From Anaerolineaceae bacterium (GTDB lineage: Bacteria > Chloroflexota > Anaerolineae > Anaerolineales > Anaerolineaceae): a stretch of 64,000 nucleotides of DNA. Below, piece after piece: positions 35,059-44,171 of this stretch. A program made the translations under genes and the position numbers. The notes under the pieces are model-generated. The model had not been told where the DNA came from. It worked only from the letters and a program-made list of their open reading frames with translations, and did no database searches. Each line of letters opens with the position of its first letter. Positions within the stretch are counted from its first letter, which is position 1. The stretch is taken from positions 1 to 64,000 of the forward strand of contig JARKPB010000018.1 of NCBI GenBank assembly GCA_029975475.1, read 5' to 3'.

Positions 35059-35979
35059 TTGTTTGAACTTATCTTTTTGGGCACCTCGGCTTCAGCCCCC
35101 TCCCCGCGCCGCAGCCTGCCTGCGCTGGTGGTCAAACACAATGAATATCGGTTCCTGGTCGATTGCGGAGAAGGCACCCAGCGTCAAATCCTGCAATCGG
35201 GCATCGGATTTAAACGGTTAAACCATATTCTCCTGACCCACGGCCACCTGGATCATATTCTCGGGCTGGGCGGCTTGCTTTCCACATTACTGCGCTGGGA
35301 AACGATCGATTCGCTGGATATATACGGCGGCAAAAGCACGCTCGAACGCGTTCAGGACCTCCTGTACGGCGTGGTGCTGCGCGGGGCGCGGCCGCCCATG
35401 CCCCTGGAACTGCATCCCATCCGCCCGGGCGTTTTTATTGAACAGGACGATTTTCGCATCAGCGCTTTCCCGGTCCAGCACCGCGGGCCGGATTGCCTTG
35501 GTTATCTCTTTGAAGAAAAAGGCCGCCGGCCATTTTTACCGGAAGCGGCTGAAGCCCTGGGGGTGCCGCCCGGGCCGCTGCGCCGCAGTCTGGTTGAAGG
35601 GCAGGCCGTGACCCTGCCTGACGGGCGCCGGGTTGAACCGGATCAGGTGCTGGGCGAGTTTCGCCCGGGCACACGCCTGGCGGTTATCGGCGATGTGGGC
35701 GAAACAGCCAGCCTGGTTGAAGTCTGCCGCGGGGTGGACGCGCTGGTGGTGGAAGCCACCTACCTGGAGCCAGAAGCTGACATGGCGCGTCAGTTTTCCC
35801 ACCTGACCGCGCGCCAGGCCGCTGAACTGGCCCAGCAGGCGGGCGTCGGTCAGCTGTTTCTGACTCACCTTTCCCGCCGCTACCGGGATAAAGAAGTCGC
35901 CCAGGAAGCGCAGACCTGTTTTGAAAACACAATCGTCGCCCGTGATTTTGACAGCTTCATCGTAAAACGGGAAGAATAA
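35059..35979 (+). CDS. rnz: Ribonuclease Z
   Basis: A 306-residue metallo-beta-lactamase-fold endonuclease that trims the 3' end of tRNA precursors. Zinc-binding motifs are THGHLDHILGLGG (HxHxDH, residues about 60-72) and PVQHRGPDCLGYLF, with the late His in THLSRR. An exosite-like insertion lies between residues about 150 and 200. The start is TTG at 35059, eight bases after AAAGGAAA. Length fits the short bacterial form. It is the first gene of a plus-strand block that ends with ftsK. Confidence 0.95.
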   Translation: MFELIFLGTSASAPSPRRSLPALVVKHNEYRFLVDCGEGTQRQILQSGIGFKRLNHILLTHGHLDHILGLGGLLSTLLRWETIDSLDIYGGKSTLERVQDLLYGVVLRGARPPMPLELHPIRPGVFIEQDDFRISAFPVQHRGPDCLGYLFEEKGRRPFLPEAAEALGVPPGPLRRSLVEGQAVTLPDGRRVEPDQVLGEFRPGTRLAVIGDVGETASLVEVCRGVDALVVEATYLEPEADMARQFSHLTARQAAELAQQAGVGQLFLTHLSRRYRDKEVAQEAQTCFENTIVARDFDSFIVKREE

Positions 35980-36045
35980 GCCCCTTCCCGCTGTTCTATT
36001 CAGAGAATGGGATACAATTAACCATCAGCTGGACTGCTGGGAATT

Positions 36046-36657
36046 ATGGACGAAGCGCGCTTAATCGAATTTGCCCGACAGGGCGACCTGGAAGCGTTTA
36101 ACCGCCTTGTGCTGCAATATCAGGACATGGCTTTCAACCTCGCCTACCGCATGCTGGGTGAAGATGACCCGGCTGAAGACGTTACCCAGACCGCATTTAT
36201 TTCCGCCTATCGTTCCCTGAGCACCTACCGCGGCGGCTCGTTCAAAGCCTGGATTCTGCGCATGGTCACCAACGCCTGCTATGATGAATTGCGCCGCCGT
36301 AAACGCCGTCCAACGATCGCGCTTGAACCCGCCTTACCGGATGAAGACGGTGAGATGGAATCACCCGCCTGGATGGCGGATCCCGGCGCGGGACCTGAAG
36401 AACAGATGGACCAGGCTGAACTGCAGCAGGCGTTAAAACGCTGCATTCAAGCGCTTCCGGATGATTTCCGCTCGATCGTGATCATGATCGATCTGCAGGG
36501 CATGGATTACTTGGAAGTAGCCGAAGCGGCATCCTGCCCGCTTGGCACGATAAAAAGCCGGCTGGCGCGCGCCCGTCTGAGGCTGCGCGACTGTCTGCGG
36601 AACTTCTGGGAACTTTTACCCTCTCAATTCCGTCTGGATGAGGAAGGGAAAAGATGA
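36046..36657 (+). CDS. ECF-type RNA polymerase sigma factor (SigE/SigW-like)
   Basis: A 203-residue sigma factor. Region 2 shows NRLVLQYQDMAFNLAYRML and DDPAEDVTQTAFISAYRSL (residues about 18-62), followed by FKAWILRMVTNACYDELRRR. Region 4 has LQGMDYLEVAEAASCPLGTI with the DNA-contacting helix. It probably responds to envelope stress and is controlled by the anti-sigma factor encoded four bases into its end (ATGA overlap). A TACAAT box is present at 36013-36018. Confidence 0.95.
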   Translation: MDEARLIEFARQGDLEAFNRLVLQYQDMAFNLAYRMLGEDDPAEDVTQTAFISAYRSLSTYRGGSFKAWILRMVTNACYDELRRRKRRPTIALEPALPDEDGEMESPAWMADPGAGPEEQMDQAELQQALKRCIQALPDDFRSIVIMIDLQGMDYLEVAEAASCPLGTIKSRLARARLRLRDCLRNFWELLPSQFRLDEEGKR

Positions 36658-37454
36658 GCGTGAAACTGTCCCCCCAGGAATGGCAGTTAATATCCAGCTA
36701 CCTGGACAATCAGGTTACCGCGGAGGAAAAATCCGCCGTTGAAACGCGCCTGAAGCAGGATGAACAATATCACCAGGCAGTTGACGGGCTGCAGCGCACC
36801 CGCGCGCTGCTGCGCTCCATCCCCGCGCGCAAAGCCCCCCGCAGTTTCGCCCTGACCCCGGCGATGGTAGCCCCGAAGCCGCTTTCCCGCTGGCTGCCTG
36901 TGTTCAACTGGGGTTCCATAGCCGCCAGCGCGGCCGCGGTGATCCTTTTCTTCGCCACCAATCTGCTGCCCGGCCTGTCGCTGGCGCCGCAGGCGGGAGC
37001 GCCAATGGCTGCCGAAGCCCCGGCGGTTGAGATGGCTGCCCCAGACGCCGGTCGGGTTGAGGAAAGCAATTACAGCCGTTCCCCGATCATCCTTTGGGGC
37101 GCTCCTTTGGCGTACGGTAAGGGCGGCGGAGGCGGCGCGGATACATCTATGGAAAAAGTCCCGGGCGGCATGGGCGGCGGTCCAGAACCCATGCCAACCT
37201 TGAGTCTGGAACAACCCGCGGCACCTGAAGCCATGCCCACCCAAATCGAACCGCTGCCCGGCAACCCGATTCTCGGTCTGCCGGATGCAGAGCTGGCTGG
37301 CAGGGAAATTGACCGGGCGGGGAATCCGTTACCCGCTGGAGAAGCTGAAGCCCTGCGGATCTCGCCCGCCAATCTGGCCGCGGCAGTGCTTGCCTTCCTG
37401 GCCGTCTGTCTGGCAATCGCCGCATTCACCATCCGTAAACAGCTGCGCTCATGA
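36654..37454 (+). CDS. Membrane anti-sigma factor
   Basis: A 266-residue protein. Residues 1-60 form the cytosolic anti-sigma helix bundle (LISSYLDNQVTAEEKSAVET, a zf-HC2-like frame without visible zinc His/Cys). A membrane segment at about residues 85-106 and a second one near the C-terminus (about 240-260) bracket a long Ala/Pro/Gly-rich region with a Gly-rich stretch (GKGGGGGADTSME). It overlaps the sigma gene by four bases and the Nudix gene by four. It likely tethers the sigma factor at the membrane. Confidence 0.82.
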   Translation: MSVKLSPQEWQLISSYLDNQVTAEEKSAVETRLKQDEQYHQAVDGLQRTRALLRSIPARKAPRSFALTPAMVAPKPLSRWLPVFNWGSIAASAAAVILFFATNLLPGLSLAPQAGAPMAAEAPAVEMAAPDAGRVEESNYSRSPIILWGAPLAYGKGGGGGADTSMEKVPGGMGGGPEPMPTLSLEQPAAPEAMPTQIEPLPGNPILGLPDAELAGREIDRAGNPLPAGEAEALRISPANLAAAVLAFLAVCLAIAAFTIRKQLRS

Positions 37455-37945
37455 GCAACCCGGAAGAAGTTCATTACTGCATCCGCTGCGGGACCCCAAC
37501 CCGGGCGGAATTTCATTTTGGGGCAGACAGGCCCAGCTGTCCAGCCTGCGGGTGGATATTTTTCGCGGATCCCAAAGTCGCCGCGGCGGTTCTGGTTGAG
37601 GAGGATGGAAAAGTGCTGCTCACCCGGCGGGTCAATGAACCCTACCAGCGCATGTGGAGCCTGCCCGCAGGTTTTATTGACGCGAATGAGGATCCAGCTC
37701 AGGCAGCCGTTCGCGAATGTTTTGAAGAGACCGGGCTGAAGGTCCGCATCACCGGTTTGCTGGATGTGATCGCCGGTAAGGAACATGCTCACGGCGCAGA
37801 TTTTGTGATCGTTTACCGCGCGGAGGTGATCGGCGGAACGCTCCAGGCTGGCGATGACGCCGACGAAGCCGCCTTTCATTCCCGCAGCAGCCTGCCGCCG
37901 CTGGCGTTCCGCGTTACCCGGGTGGTGCTGGGGCAGTCAGACTGA
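37451..37945 (+). CDS. Nudix hydrolase with zinc ribbon
   Basis: A 164-residue protein. The N-terminal zinc ribbon has CIRCGTP and CPACGW (residues about 10-37). The Nudix box is GFIDANEDPAQAAVRECFEETGL (about 75-97; only its core EDPAQAAVRECFEETGL is quoted here), with the metal-binding glutamates. This layout resembles NADH pyrophosphatase-like or ADP-ribose hydrolases. ATG overlaps the anti-sigma stop, so it is translationally coupled. It probably cleans up nucleotide derivatives. Confidence 0.9.
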   Translation: MSNPEEVHYCIRCGTPTRAEFHFGADRPSCPACGWIFFADPKVAAAVLVEEDGKVLLTRRVNEPYQRMWSLPAGFIDANEDPAQAAVRECFEETGLKVRITGLLDVIAGKEHAHGADFVIVYRAEVIGGTLQAGDDADEAAFHSRSSLPPLAFRVTRVVLGQSD

Positions 37946-37966
37946 CCCGGCTCCGGCTTTCCTGCG

Positions 37967-37975
37967 TGCTATAAT
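37967..37975 (+). promoter_or_regulatory. Extended -10 promoter candidate for ftsK
   Basis: TGCTATAAT carries the extended -10 TG and a perfect hexamer, 40 bases before the TTG start of ftsK and directly after the Nudix stop. No convincing -35 is visible. Confidence 0.5.
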
Positions 37976-38014
37976 CAGTTAGAACAACCTTTCGCCCCAC
38001 AAGGAGGTTTTGCC

Positions 38015-40378
38015 TTGGCGCGACCGACCCGGCCTGCCACCAAACCCTCTGCCCGCTCCGGCAGTCGAAAACCAGCCGTCAAATCTGCGCCTTCAGCGCG
38101 CAAGCCCGCCGACCGCAAACGCAGCGCGCCCCGCGCGGGGGCTCCGCGGCGCTCCAGCCTCTCCCCTGAACGCAAAATCGATCTGATCGGCGCAGCCATG
38201 GCTCTGGGCGGTCTGCTCAGTCTGCTGAGTTTTATTTCCGCCACCCAGAGCCAGGCCACCTCCACGCTCTTGCGCGGGATGCAGGCAATCGCCGGCTGGG
38301 GCGGCTTCATGATCCCGCTGGCGCTGCTGCTCTTTGGCCTCTGGCTGGTGTTTCGCAATGTGGACCGCCTCCCCGCGCTTTCAGCGGAACGAATCACCGG
38401 CCTATTCCTTTTTTACCTGACCGTGCTGGCCTGGATGCACCTGCTGGGCGGCGGCGGATGGCAGCTGGCCAGGGACGGCAAAGGAGGAGGATTCCTCGGC
38501 GCGGTTATCGAACGCTTGCTGGTCCCCAATATCGGGGCCGCCGCCGCCGGCGTGGTTCTGCTGGCTTTATTGATCCTGGCGGTAACCATGACCCTGGATA
38601 TCTCTCTGGCGGAAATGGCCGCCTGGATCAAGCAAAAAAGCGCGCGCAAGCCCGCTCGCCCCGTTCCTCAGCCGCCAGCCGCTCAGCCGCGCGCTCAAAG
38701 CCCGAACCCTTCAGAACCCGAACCCATCACTGACCCAGATGCGCTCCCGCCCGAATTTCAACCCCTGACGCAGGTGAATGAGCCAGCCCCGCGCCTGCGG
38801 GTTTCGCCCGGCGAGCGCGTGAAACCCGCCCCGGCAGCCGCCGGCCGCGAGAAAAGCAGTCTGCCGGCTGCGCAGTCCGAACCACCACCACCGGGGACGA
38901 TCGCCTGGAGCCTGCCGCCGGCGGCCGAAATTTTGGACCCGCCGAGCGCCGTCGCCGATGAAACCATCCACGATCACGAACGCGCGCGCATCATCGAAAA
39001 GACCCTGGCGTCCTTTGGCGCGCCGGCGCATGTCGTTGAAGTCAAACGCGGACCCACGGTTACCCAGTTTGGGGTCGAGCCAGATTTTATTGAAACCCGC
39101 AACGGAAAAACCCGCGTGCGGGTAGGGCGGATTGCCTCCCTGGTTGATGACCTGGCTCTGGCTCTGGCTGCTCAACGCATTCGAATCGAAGCCCCGGTGC
39201 CCGGCCACAACTATGTCGGCATCGAAGTGCCGAATGAAGAAATCAGCCGGGTCGCCCTGCTGGATGTGCTGCAGAGCGATTCCTTCCAAAAGCTGCGCTC
39301 GCCCCTGCGCCTGGCGCTTGGCAAAGATGTCTCCGGCAAGGCGGTGGCTGCCGATCTCACCGCCATGCCTCACCTGTTAATCGCAGGGACCACCGGCTCC
39401 GGTAAATCGGTTTGCGTCAACGCCATCCTTTCTTCTCTGCTGCTAACCAACACGCCGGTGGACCTGCGCCTTGTACTGGTCGACCCGAAACGAGTCGAGC
39501 TGACCGGATATAACGGAATCCCCCATCTGCTCGCCCCGGTGGTGGTTGAACCCGAGCGGGTAATCGGCGCGCTGCAGTGGGTTCTGCGCGAGATGGACAG
39601 CCGCTACCAGAAATTTGCCAAAGCCGGCGCGCGGAACATCAAGGAATACAACAACAAACGCGAAGAGCATTTACCCTATCTGGTCGTGGTGATTGATGAA
39701 CTGGCTGACTTAATGATGCTGGCGCCGGATGAGACCGAGCGCAGCGTAACCCGTCTGGCGCAGCTCTCGCGGGCTACCGGCATCCATCTGGTGATCGCCA
39801 CCCAGCGCCCCTCGGTGGATGTGGTAACCGGTCTGATTAAAGCCAATTTTCCAGCCCGAATCGCCTTCGCGGTCGCGACCGGCATTGACAGCCGGGTTGT
39901 TCTGGATCAACCCGGGGCTGAACGGCTGCTCGGGCGCGGAGATATGCTCTTCCAGGCGCCGGATGCCCCCGCTCCGGTTCGCCTGCAGGGCGTGTTCGTA
40001 TCCGACGCGGAAATTCAACGCCTGGTGGACGCCTGGAGAACCGCGGCAGCCCGCTATACCCGCGAGGATGAGCCCTCCCCGTTCTTTGATTCGCTGCCCC
40101 GGGGTGTGCCGTTGAAACAGGCACCCCTGTGGGAGGAACCAAACGCTCAGGCGGAAGATCCGGTCTACGACGAAGCCCTCGATCTGGTGCGGCGGGAAGG
40201 CCGGGCGAGCATCTCGATGCTGCAGCGCCGCATGCGCATTGGATACAACCGCGCGGCCCGCATCATTGACCGGCTGGAAGAAAATGGAATCATCGGTCCC
40301 CAGCAGCCCGGTTCTCAGGTGCGGGAAATTCTGGATTACGGCCCGGCTCGGCCGCCAGAAGACACACAGCCGGATTAA
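38015..40378 (+). CDS. ftsK: FtsK/SpoIIIE-type DNA translocase
   Basis: A 787-residue protein that pumps DNA at the division septum. The N-terminus is basic, then four membrane segments (residues about 54-75, 85-110, 125-145, 170-195). A Pro-rich linker leads to the motor: Walker A GTTGSGKSVCVN (about 453-464), Walker B DELADLMM, and ARIAFAVATGIDSRVVLDQP. A C-terminal winged helix (about 720-775, ISMLQRRMRIGYNRAARIID) is the gamma domain that reads orientation sequences. The start is TTG at 38015, preceded by AAGGAGG with a seven-base gap. It ends at a strong terminator. Confidence 0.97.
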   Translation: MARPTRPATKPSARSGSRKPAVKSAPSARKPADRKRSAPRAGAPRRSSLSPERKIDLIGAAMALGGLLSLLSFISATQSQATSTLLRGMQAIAGWGGFMIPLALLLFGLWLVFRNVDRLPALSAERITGLFLFYLTVLAWMHLLGGGGWQLARDGKGGGFLGAVIERLLVPNIGAAAAGVVLLALLILAVTMTLDISLAEMAAWIKQKSARKPARPVPQPPAAQPRAQSPNPSEPEPITDPDALPPEFQPLTQVNEPAPRLRVSPGERVKPAPAAAGREKSSLPAAQSEPPPPGTIAWSLPPAAEILDPPSAVADETIHDHERARIIEKTLASFGAPAHVVEVKRGPTVTQFGVEPDFIETRNGKTRVRVGRIASLVDDLALALAAQRIRIEAPVPGHNYVGIEVPNEEISRVALLDVLQSDSFQKLRSPLRLALGKDVSGKAVAADLTAMPHLLIAGTTGSGKSVCVNAILSSLLLTNTPVDLRLVLVDPKRVELTGYNGIPHLLAPVVVEPERVIGALQWVLREMDSRYQKFAKAGARNIKEYNNKREEHLPYLVVVIDELADLMMLAPDETERSVTRLAQLSRATGIHLVIATQRPSVDVVTGLIKANFPARIAFAVATGIDSRVVLDQPGAERLLGRGDMLFQAPDAPAPVRLQGVFVSDAEIQRLVDAWRTAAARYTREDEPSPFFDSLPRGVPLKQAPLWEEPNAQAEDPVYDEALDLVRREGRASISMLQRRMRIGYNRAARIIDRLEENGIIGPQQPGSQVREILDYGPARPPEDTQPD

Positions 40379-40420
40379 AATCTCAAGGGCTGCGGATCGC
40401 AGCCCTTGAGATTTCTTAAA
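40378..40420. terminator. Bidirectional terminator between ftsK and the convergent lipoprotein gene
   Basis: A 17-bp perfect stem (40378-40394 with 40398-40414) with a three-base loop GAT lies in the 50 bases between the two stop codons. The plus-strand side ends in TTTCTT; the minus-strand side has TTTTA. Confidence 0.88.
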
Positions 40421-40428
40421 ATGATCGT

Positions 40429-41250
40429 TTATGGTTTGGCAATGGTAACACTTTCGATCAAGGCAAACGCCGGGTAGCGTTCGGGGAAGGTGGTGAAGCC
40501 CACTCCGACCCCGCCGGGCAGCGGGCGGCGGATCTGGTTGGTGGTGATTTTATTACCGTTGATAATCAGCGACAGGGTATCGCCAACGCATTCCAGACGC
40601 ATGGTGTTGGGCACATTGCGCTTGGCGGCAATTTTATTGGTCTGTCCTTTGGTGATTTCGATGTACGGGTTCTTGTTGGCAGCTTCCAGCTGGCGGTCGT
40701 ACTGGTAGAGCCAGTAACTGCCGTTCGTGGTCACGCGCGCCTCGAACCAGCTCTGATCTGTGACCCGACAGGCTAAAATGAAACCGGTATTCAGGTTGCT
40801 GTCAGTCAGGGTTTGGAAGGTGGTTTCCAGGGCGACATCGTTGTACGTGTGCTGCCCGTTAAAGAAGTAGTAATAGAGGTCATACTTGAAAGTGCTTTTA
40901 TCTAACGGGAATTCAAAATTCAGCGCTCCTCCAGCCAGGTAAATACGGGCTGCTTCAGGCGGGGGAACAATCGGAGCTTTAAAGAAGACCTTGTTGAGAT
41001 CAAAGCACTCGTTAGGGGTGTCAAATTCTTCGGTGTAGTATTCGGGACAATTTGATGTCGGCCCCTGGGTTGGCTGAACCTCGAGGGTGGGAATCGGGGT
41101 GGTTACATTAATCGGCGCGGACGGCGCGGTCGGGATCTCGTTTGGCTGGCCAGGACCAGATGGAAACGGGGATGCCCCGCTGCTGCCGCCTCCGCAGGCG
41201 GCTGCAACCACAGCCACCAGAATCAGGGTAAAAAACAACTTGAATTTCAT
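40429..41250 (-). CDS. Lipoprotein with concanavalin-like domain, paralogue of 33381-34331
   Basis: A 273-residue surface lipoprotein. The signal (MKFKLFFTLILVAVVAAACG) places a lipobox Cys at about residue 19. A Pro/Thr/Ser-rich linker (about residues 20-65) leads to a beta-rich domain with EYYTEEFDTPNECFDLNK and TMRLECVGDTLSLIINGNKI. The same layout and the phrase around the INGNK/VNGEK strand recur in the lipoprotein at 33381. GGAGGAGGCGACA precedes ATG. The role is probably carbohydrate binding at the cell surface. A perfect TATAAT on the minus strand (41335-41340) lies about 85 bases upstream. Confidence 0.8.
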   Translation of the reverse strand: MKFKLFFTLILVAVVAAACGGGSSGASPFPSGPGQPNEIPTAPSAPINVTTPIPTLEVQPTQGPTSNCPEYYTEEFDTPNECFDLNKVFFKAPIVPPPEAARIYLAGGALNFEFPLDKSTFKYDLYYYFFNGQHTYNDVALETTFQTLTDSNLNTGFILACRVTDQSWFEARVTTNGSYWLYQYDRQLEAANKNPYIEITKGQTNKIAAKRNVPNTMRLECVGDTLSLIINGNKITTNQIRRPLPGGVGVGFTTFPERYPAFALIESVTIAKP

Positions 41251-41430
41251 TGTCGCCTCCTCCTTTGGGTGATTCGCACCGCGCTCTCACCAACGCGGTT
41301 GAAAAAAGGTTTGAAAATGATAAGCGCCGTTTTGATTATACAGAGACAGTAGTTTCATGATGAACATAAAACCTTACAGTTAACCTACGCTCAACGGTTG
41401 CCTAAACAATAGCAAAAAGGATATTCGCTG

Positions 41431-43071
41431 TCAAGTCAGGGGCACAGCCAGTCCGTCCGCGCGGGGATCAGAGCCGGCGCAGAGCACCCCGCTGGCCGGA
41501 TCGCGCAGGATGATCTGCCCGCGGCCGAAGTTCTGGCGCGCCAGTCCGGTGATGCGCTGTAAGGTATGCCCCCTACTGATCAGGTCAGCCAGGCTGACCT
41601 CAGGCAGGCCGTCTTCAACGTCCGCCCGACCAGGTGTAAACGGGTCAATACACCAGCGCGGACGGTCAAGGGCAGCCTGCGGGTCGAGACAATCATCCAC
41701 CAGGGCAGTTAGAACCTGTACATGTCCCTGAGGCTGCATAAAACCGCCCATGACACCCAGCGCCGCGAACAGGCTGTGATCTTCTTCACGGGTGGCGAGC
41801 GCTGGAATGATGGTGTGGTACGGGCGTTTGCCTGGTGCGAGGACATTCGGATGGCCTGGCTGAAGGCTGAAATTCAGTCCGCGGTTTTGCAGGCTAAATC
41901 CGCAGCCATCCGGCACAATCGCGGTGCCAAAGCCCATGTAATTAGAGTTCACAAAAGAACAGGCGTTCCCCTCTCCGTCCACCACGCAGAAATAAACCGT
42001 GCCGCTGCTTTCCAGGGGCTTGCCGTCTGACAGCGCCGGGTTTACCCTGTCCATCAGGATCAAGGAACGGCGCCGGGCGGCATACGCCTTATCCAGCAGG
42101 GCAGAAACCGAAACCGGCGCCGCCTGCGGGTCGGCAATATACGCCCCGGCATCCAGAAAAGCCAGGCGCATGGCTTCCAGCATCCAGTGCAGGCGCTGGG
42201 GATGATCCCAGGCGTAGGATGCCAGATCAAATTCTTCCAGGATATTCAGCGCCAGCAGGGCTGCCAGACCCTGACCGTTTGGCGGACATTCCCAGACGCG
42301 CCTGCCGCGATAGGTGGTTGAAATCGGCTCTACCCACTCGCTGCGGTGCCGCGCCAGATCTGTTTCGCTCAGGCAGCCGCCCTGAGCCTGAACCGCGGCG
42401 CTGATCTGGCGGGCGGCGCGCCCGCGGTAAAAAGCCGCCTGCCCTCCCTCCGCGATCTCGCGCAGTGTATGAGCCAGGTCAGGATTATAAAACCGCTGCC
42501 CGGCGGCGGGCGCACGGCCGTTAATCAAGAAGGTGCTTCCACCAGGCGCGCTCCTGAGCAGGGATTCCGACTCGGCCCACTGCTGCGCAGTGAGCGGGGC
42601 TACCGGGAAACCGTTTTCAGCCAGGTCAACCGCCGGAGCCAGCAAATCGCTCAAACGCAGGCGGCCAAAACGCTCAGCCAGATCACACCAGGCCGCGCAG
42701 GCTCCAGGCACGGTGACGGCATCAGGATGGCGGGCAGGCAATTTTCCATTGCGGGCGTGGCTGAGGGCGCGGTCCAGGGTCAGGTCCTGCGGCGCGCGTC
42801 CGGAGCCGTTCAGCGCGAAGACGCTTTTGGACCGGGCTTCATAGTAAAGCGCAAAAGCGTCTCCGCCCAATCCGGTCGAACAGGGCTCGGTAACGCTGAG
42901 CACGGCCGCCATGGCCACAGCGGCGTCCGCCGCGCTGCCGCCTGCGGATAGAATGGAAATTCCCGCCGCGGCAGCGAGCGGCTGAGAGGCGGCGGCCATT
43001 CCTTTTATTCCAAACACCGCGGAGCGCCGGGAGGCAAAATCAAAGGCTGTCTGATTCAATCGATCCCTCAC
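41431..43071 (-). CDS. Gamma-glutamyltransferase family protein
   Basis: A 546-residue Ntn hydrolase homologue. The N-terminal block is GMAAASQPLAAAAGISILSA, with STGLGGDAFALYYEA. The autocleavage region reads SSGTVYFCVVDGEGNACSFV; its Thr near residue 355 would be the nucleophile of the mature small subunit. The family transfers or hydrolyses gamma-glutamyl groups, for example of glutathione. There is no signal peptide in the chosen frame. The start is GTG at 43069-43071, just after the selD stop; a longer open frame into selD is not believed. It is 25 bases downstream of selD and likely co-transcribed. Confidence 0.9.
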   Translation of the reverse strand: MRDRLNQTAFDFASRRSAVFGIKGMAAASQPLAAAAGISILSAGGSAADAAVAMAAVLSVTEPCSTGLGGDAFALYYEARSKSVFALNGSGRAPQDLTLDRALSHARNGKLPARHPDAVTVPGACAAWCDLAERFGRLRLSDLLAPAVDLAENGFPVAPLTAQQWAESESLLRSAPGGSTFLINGRAPAAGQRFYNPDLAHTLREIAEGGQAAFYRGRAARQISAAVQAQGGCLSETDLARHRSEWVEPISTTYRGRRVWECPPNGQGLAALLALNILEEFDLASYAWDHPQRLHWMLEAMRLAFLDAGAYIADPQAAPVSVSALLDKAYAARRRSLILMDRVNPALSDGKPLESSGTVYFCVVDGEGNACSFVNSNYMGFGTAIVPDGCGFSLQNRGLNFSLQPGHPNVLAPGKRPYHTIIPALATREEDHSLFAALGVMGGFMQPQGHVQVLTALVDDCLDPQAALDRPRWCIDPFTPGRADVEDGLPEVSLADLISRGHTLQRITGLARQNFGRGQIILRDPASGVLCAGSDPRADGLAVPLT

Positions 43072-43096
43072 TTTGAAAACCGGGGATGTCAGACGG

Positions 43097-44164
43097 TTAA
43101 ACGACCTGAATGCCGCGGCCGGGATGGACTTCGCCGATTCTCCAGACGGGTTGGCGCAATTCCTCCGCCAGCCGGGTAAAGGCGTCGGCTTTCTGGCGGG
43201 GCACGGCCAGCAGCAAACCGCCGCTGGTCTGCGGATCAAAGAGCAGCATACGCGCCGCCTCATCCAGGCGATCGGCAAAAGACACCTGACCTTCATAATG
43301 CAGGCGGTTATCGGCTGCTCCCCCCGGGAAACACCACATTTCCGCGTAACCACGCGCCCCGCTGACAAAGGGGACGCGGTCAAATTGAATGCTAAAAGCG
43401 CAGCCGCTGGCCTGCGTCATTTCCAGGCCGTGCCCTAACAGGCTGTAACCGGTGACGTCCGTGCCAGAACGCACGGAACATTCACGCGCCAGTTGACCCG
43501 CGGCGCGGTTTAACGTCTTCATCCAGGCGACCACTTCTTCAACATGATCAACGGCCGCTTTTTCCTGCTTCAGGGCTGTGGTGGTAACCCCGAAACCCAG
43601 CGGCTTGGTAAGGAATAGAAGATCTCCAGGTTGTGCTCCGCCTTTCTGAATGATCTGCTCCTGATTCACAAAACCCAGCGCCACCAGGCCGTACTTGGGC
43701 TCTTTATCCTGAACGGTGTGGCCGCCGGCCACAACCACCCCCGCTTCGCGAGCTTTTTCCGCACCGCCGCGCAGAATCTCCGCTGACAGCGTGGGGGGCA
43801 GATCGGGCGGCAGGGCAGCGATATTGAGGGCTAAAAATGGTTCGCCGCCCATGGCATAAATATCCGAGAGGCTGTTCGCGGCAGCGATGGCGCCGTAATC
43901 ATAAGGGTCATCCACAACCGGGGTGAAGAAGTCAGTGGTTAAAACCAGCGCACGCCCGCCGTCCAGCCTCCAGACAGCAGCGTCATCCGGCGGTTCCAAC
44001 CCGACGAGTAAATCCGGGTAGTCCGCGCGGTTAAAAACCGAACCCAGCGGCTGCAGAACTTGCGCCAGCGCTTCTGCGCGTAATTTGGACGCTCAGCCAG
44101 CGCAGTTAGACAGGCTGGTCAGACGGATCTGCCTGCCGCTGGGGGCAGGGGCCTGGTTTTCCAT
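43097..44164 (-). CDS. selD: Selenide, water dikinase, a selenoprotein with in-frame TGA
   Basis: A 355-residue enzyme that makes selenophosphate from selenide and ATP. Reading through TGA at 44093-44095 gives LSNCAG-U24-ASK27, the catalytic Sec/Cys with the conserved Lys three residues on (E. coli Cys17/Lys20). Downstream motifs are PPDDAAVW, TTDFFTPVVDDPYDYGAIAA and SDIYAMGG. An ordinary ORF call starts at TTG 43999 and loses the active site. The ATG at 44162-44164 has no Shine-Dalgarno; a perfect TATAAT (44172-44177) seven bases upstream makes the mRNA probably leaderless. The SPFH gene terminator lies before it. A bSECIS-like hairpin follows the TGA. Confidence 0.95.
44060..44095 (-). ncRNA. 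bSECIS-like hairpin after the Sec codon of selD
   Basis: On the minus strand, counting U of UGA as 1, GCGC (17-20) and GCGC (25-28) pair around an apical AGAA loop with G at its second place, and an outer helix AAAUU/AAGUU with one mismatch may extend it. The 16-base distance from UGA and the G in the loop meet the usual bacterial SECIS pattern for SelB binding. The assignment is structural inference. Confidence 0.55.
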
Positions 44165-44171
44165 GGCGCTA

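Noticed and set aside
43072-43383. 104-codon extension of the gamma-glutamyltransferase frame into selD
   Set aside because: It overlaps the conserved C-terminus of selD on the same strand and has Cys/Arg-rich composition unlike family N-termini; GTG at 43071 fits.
43999-44164. selD read as a pseudogene with a stop codon
   Set aside because: The TGA is at the exact Sec position, the frame is intact on both sides, and a SECIS-like hairpin follows.
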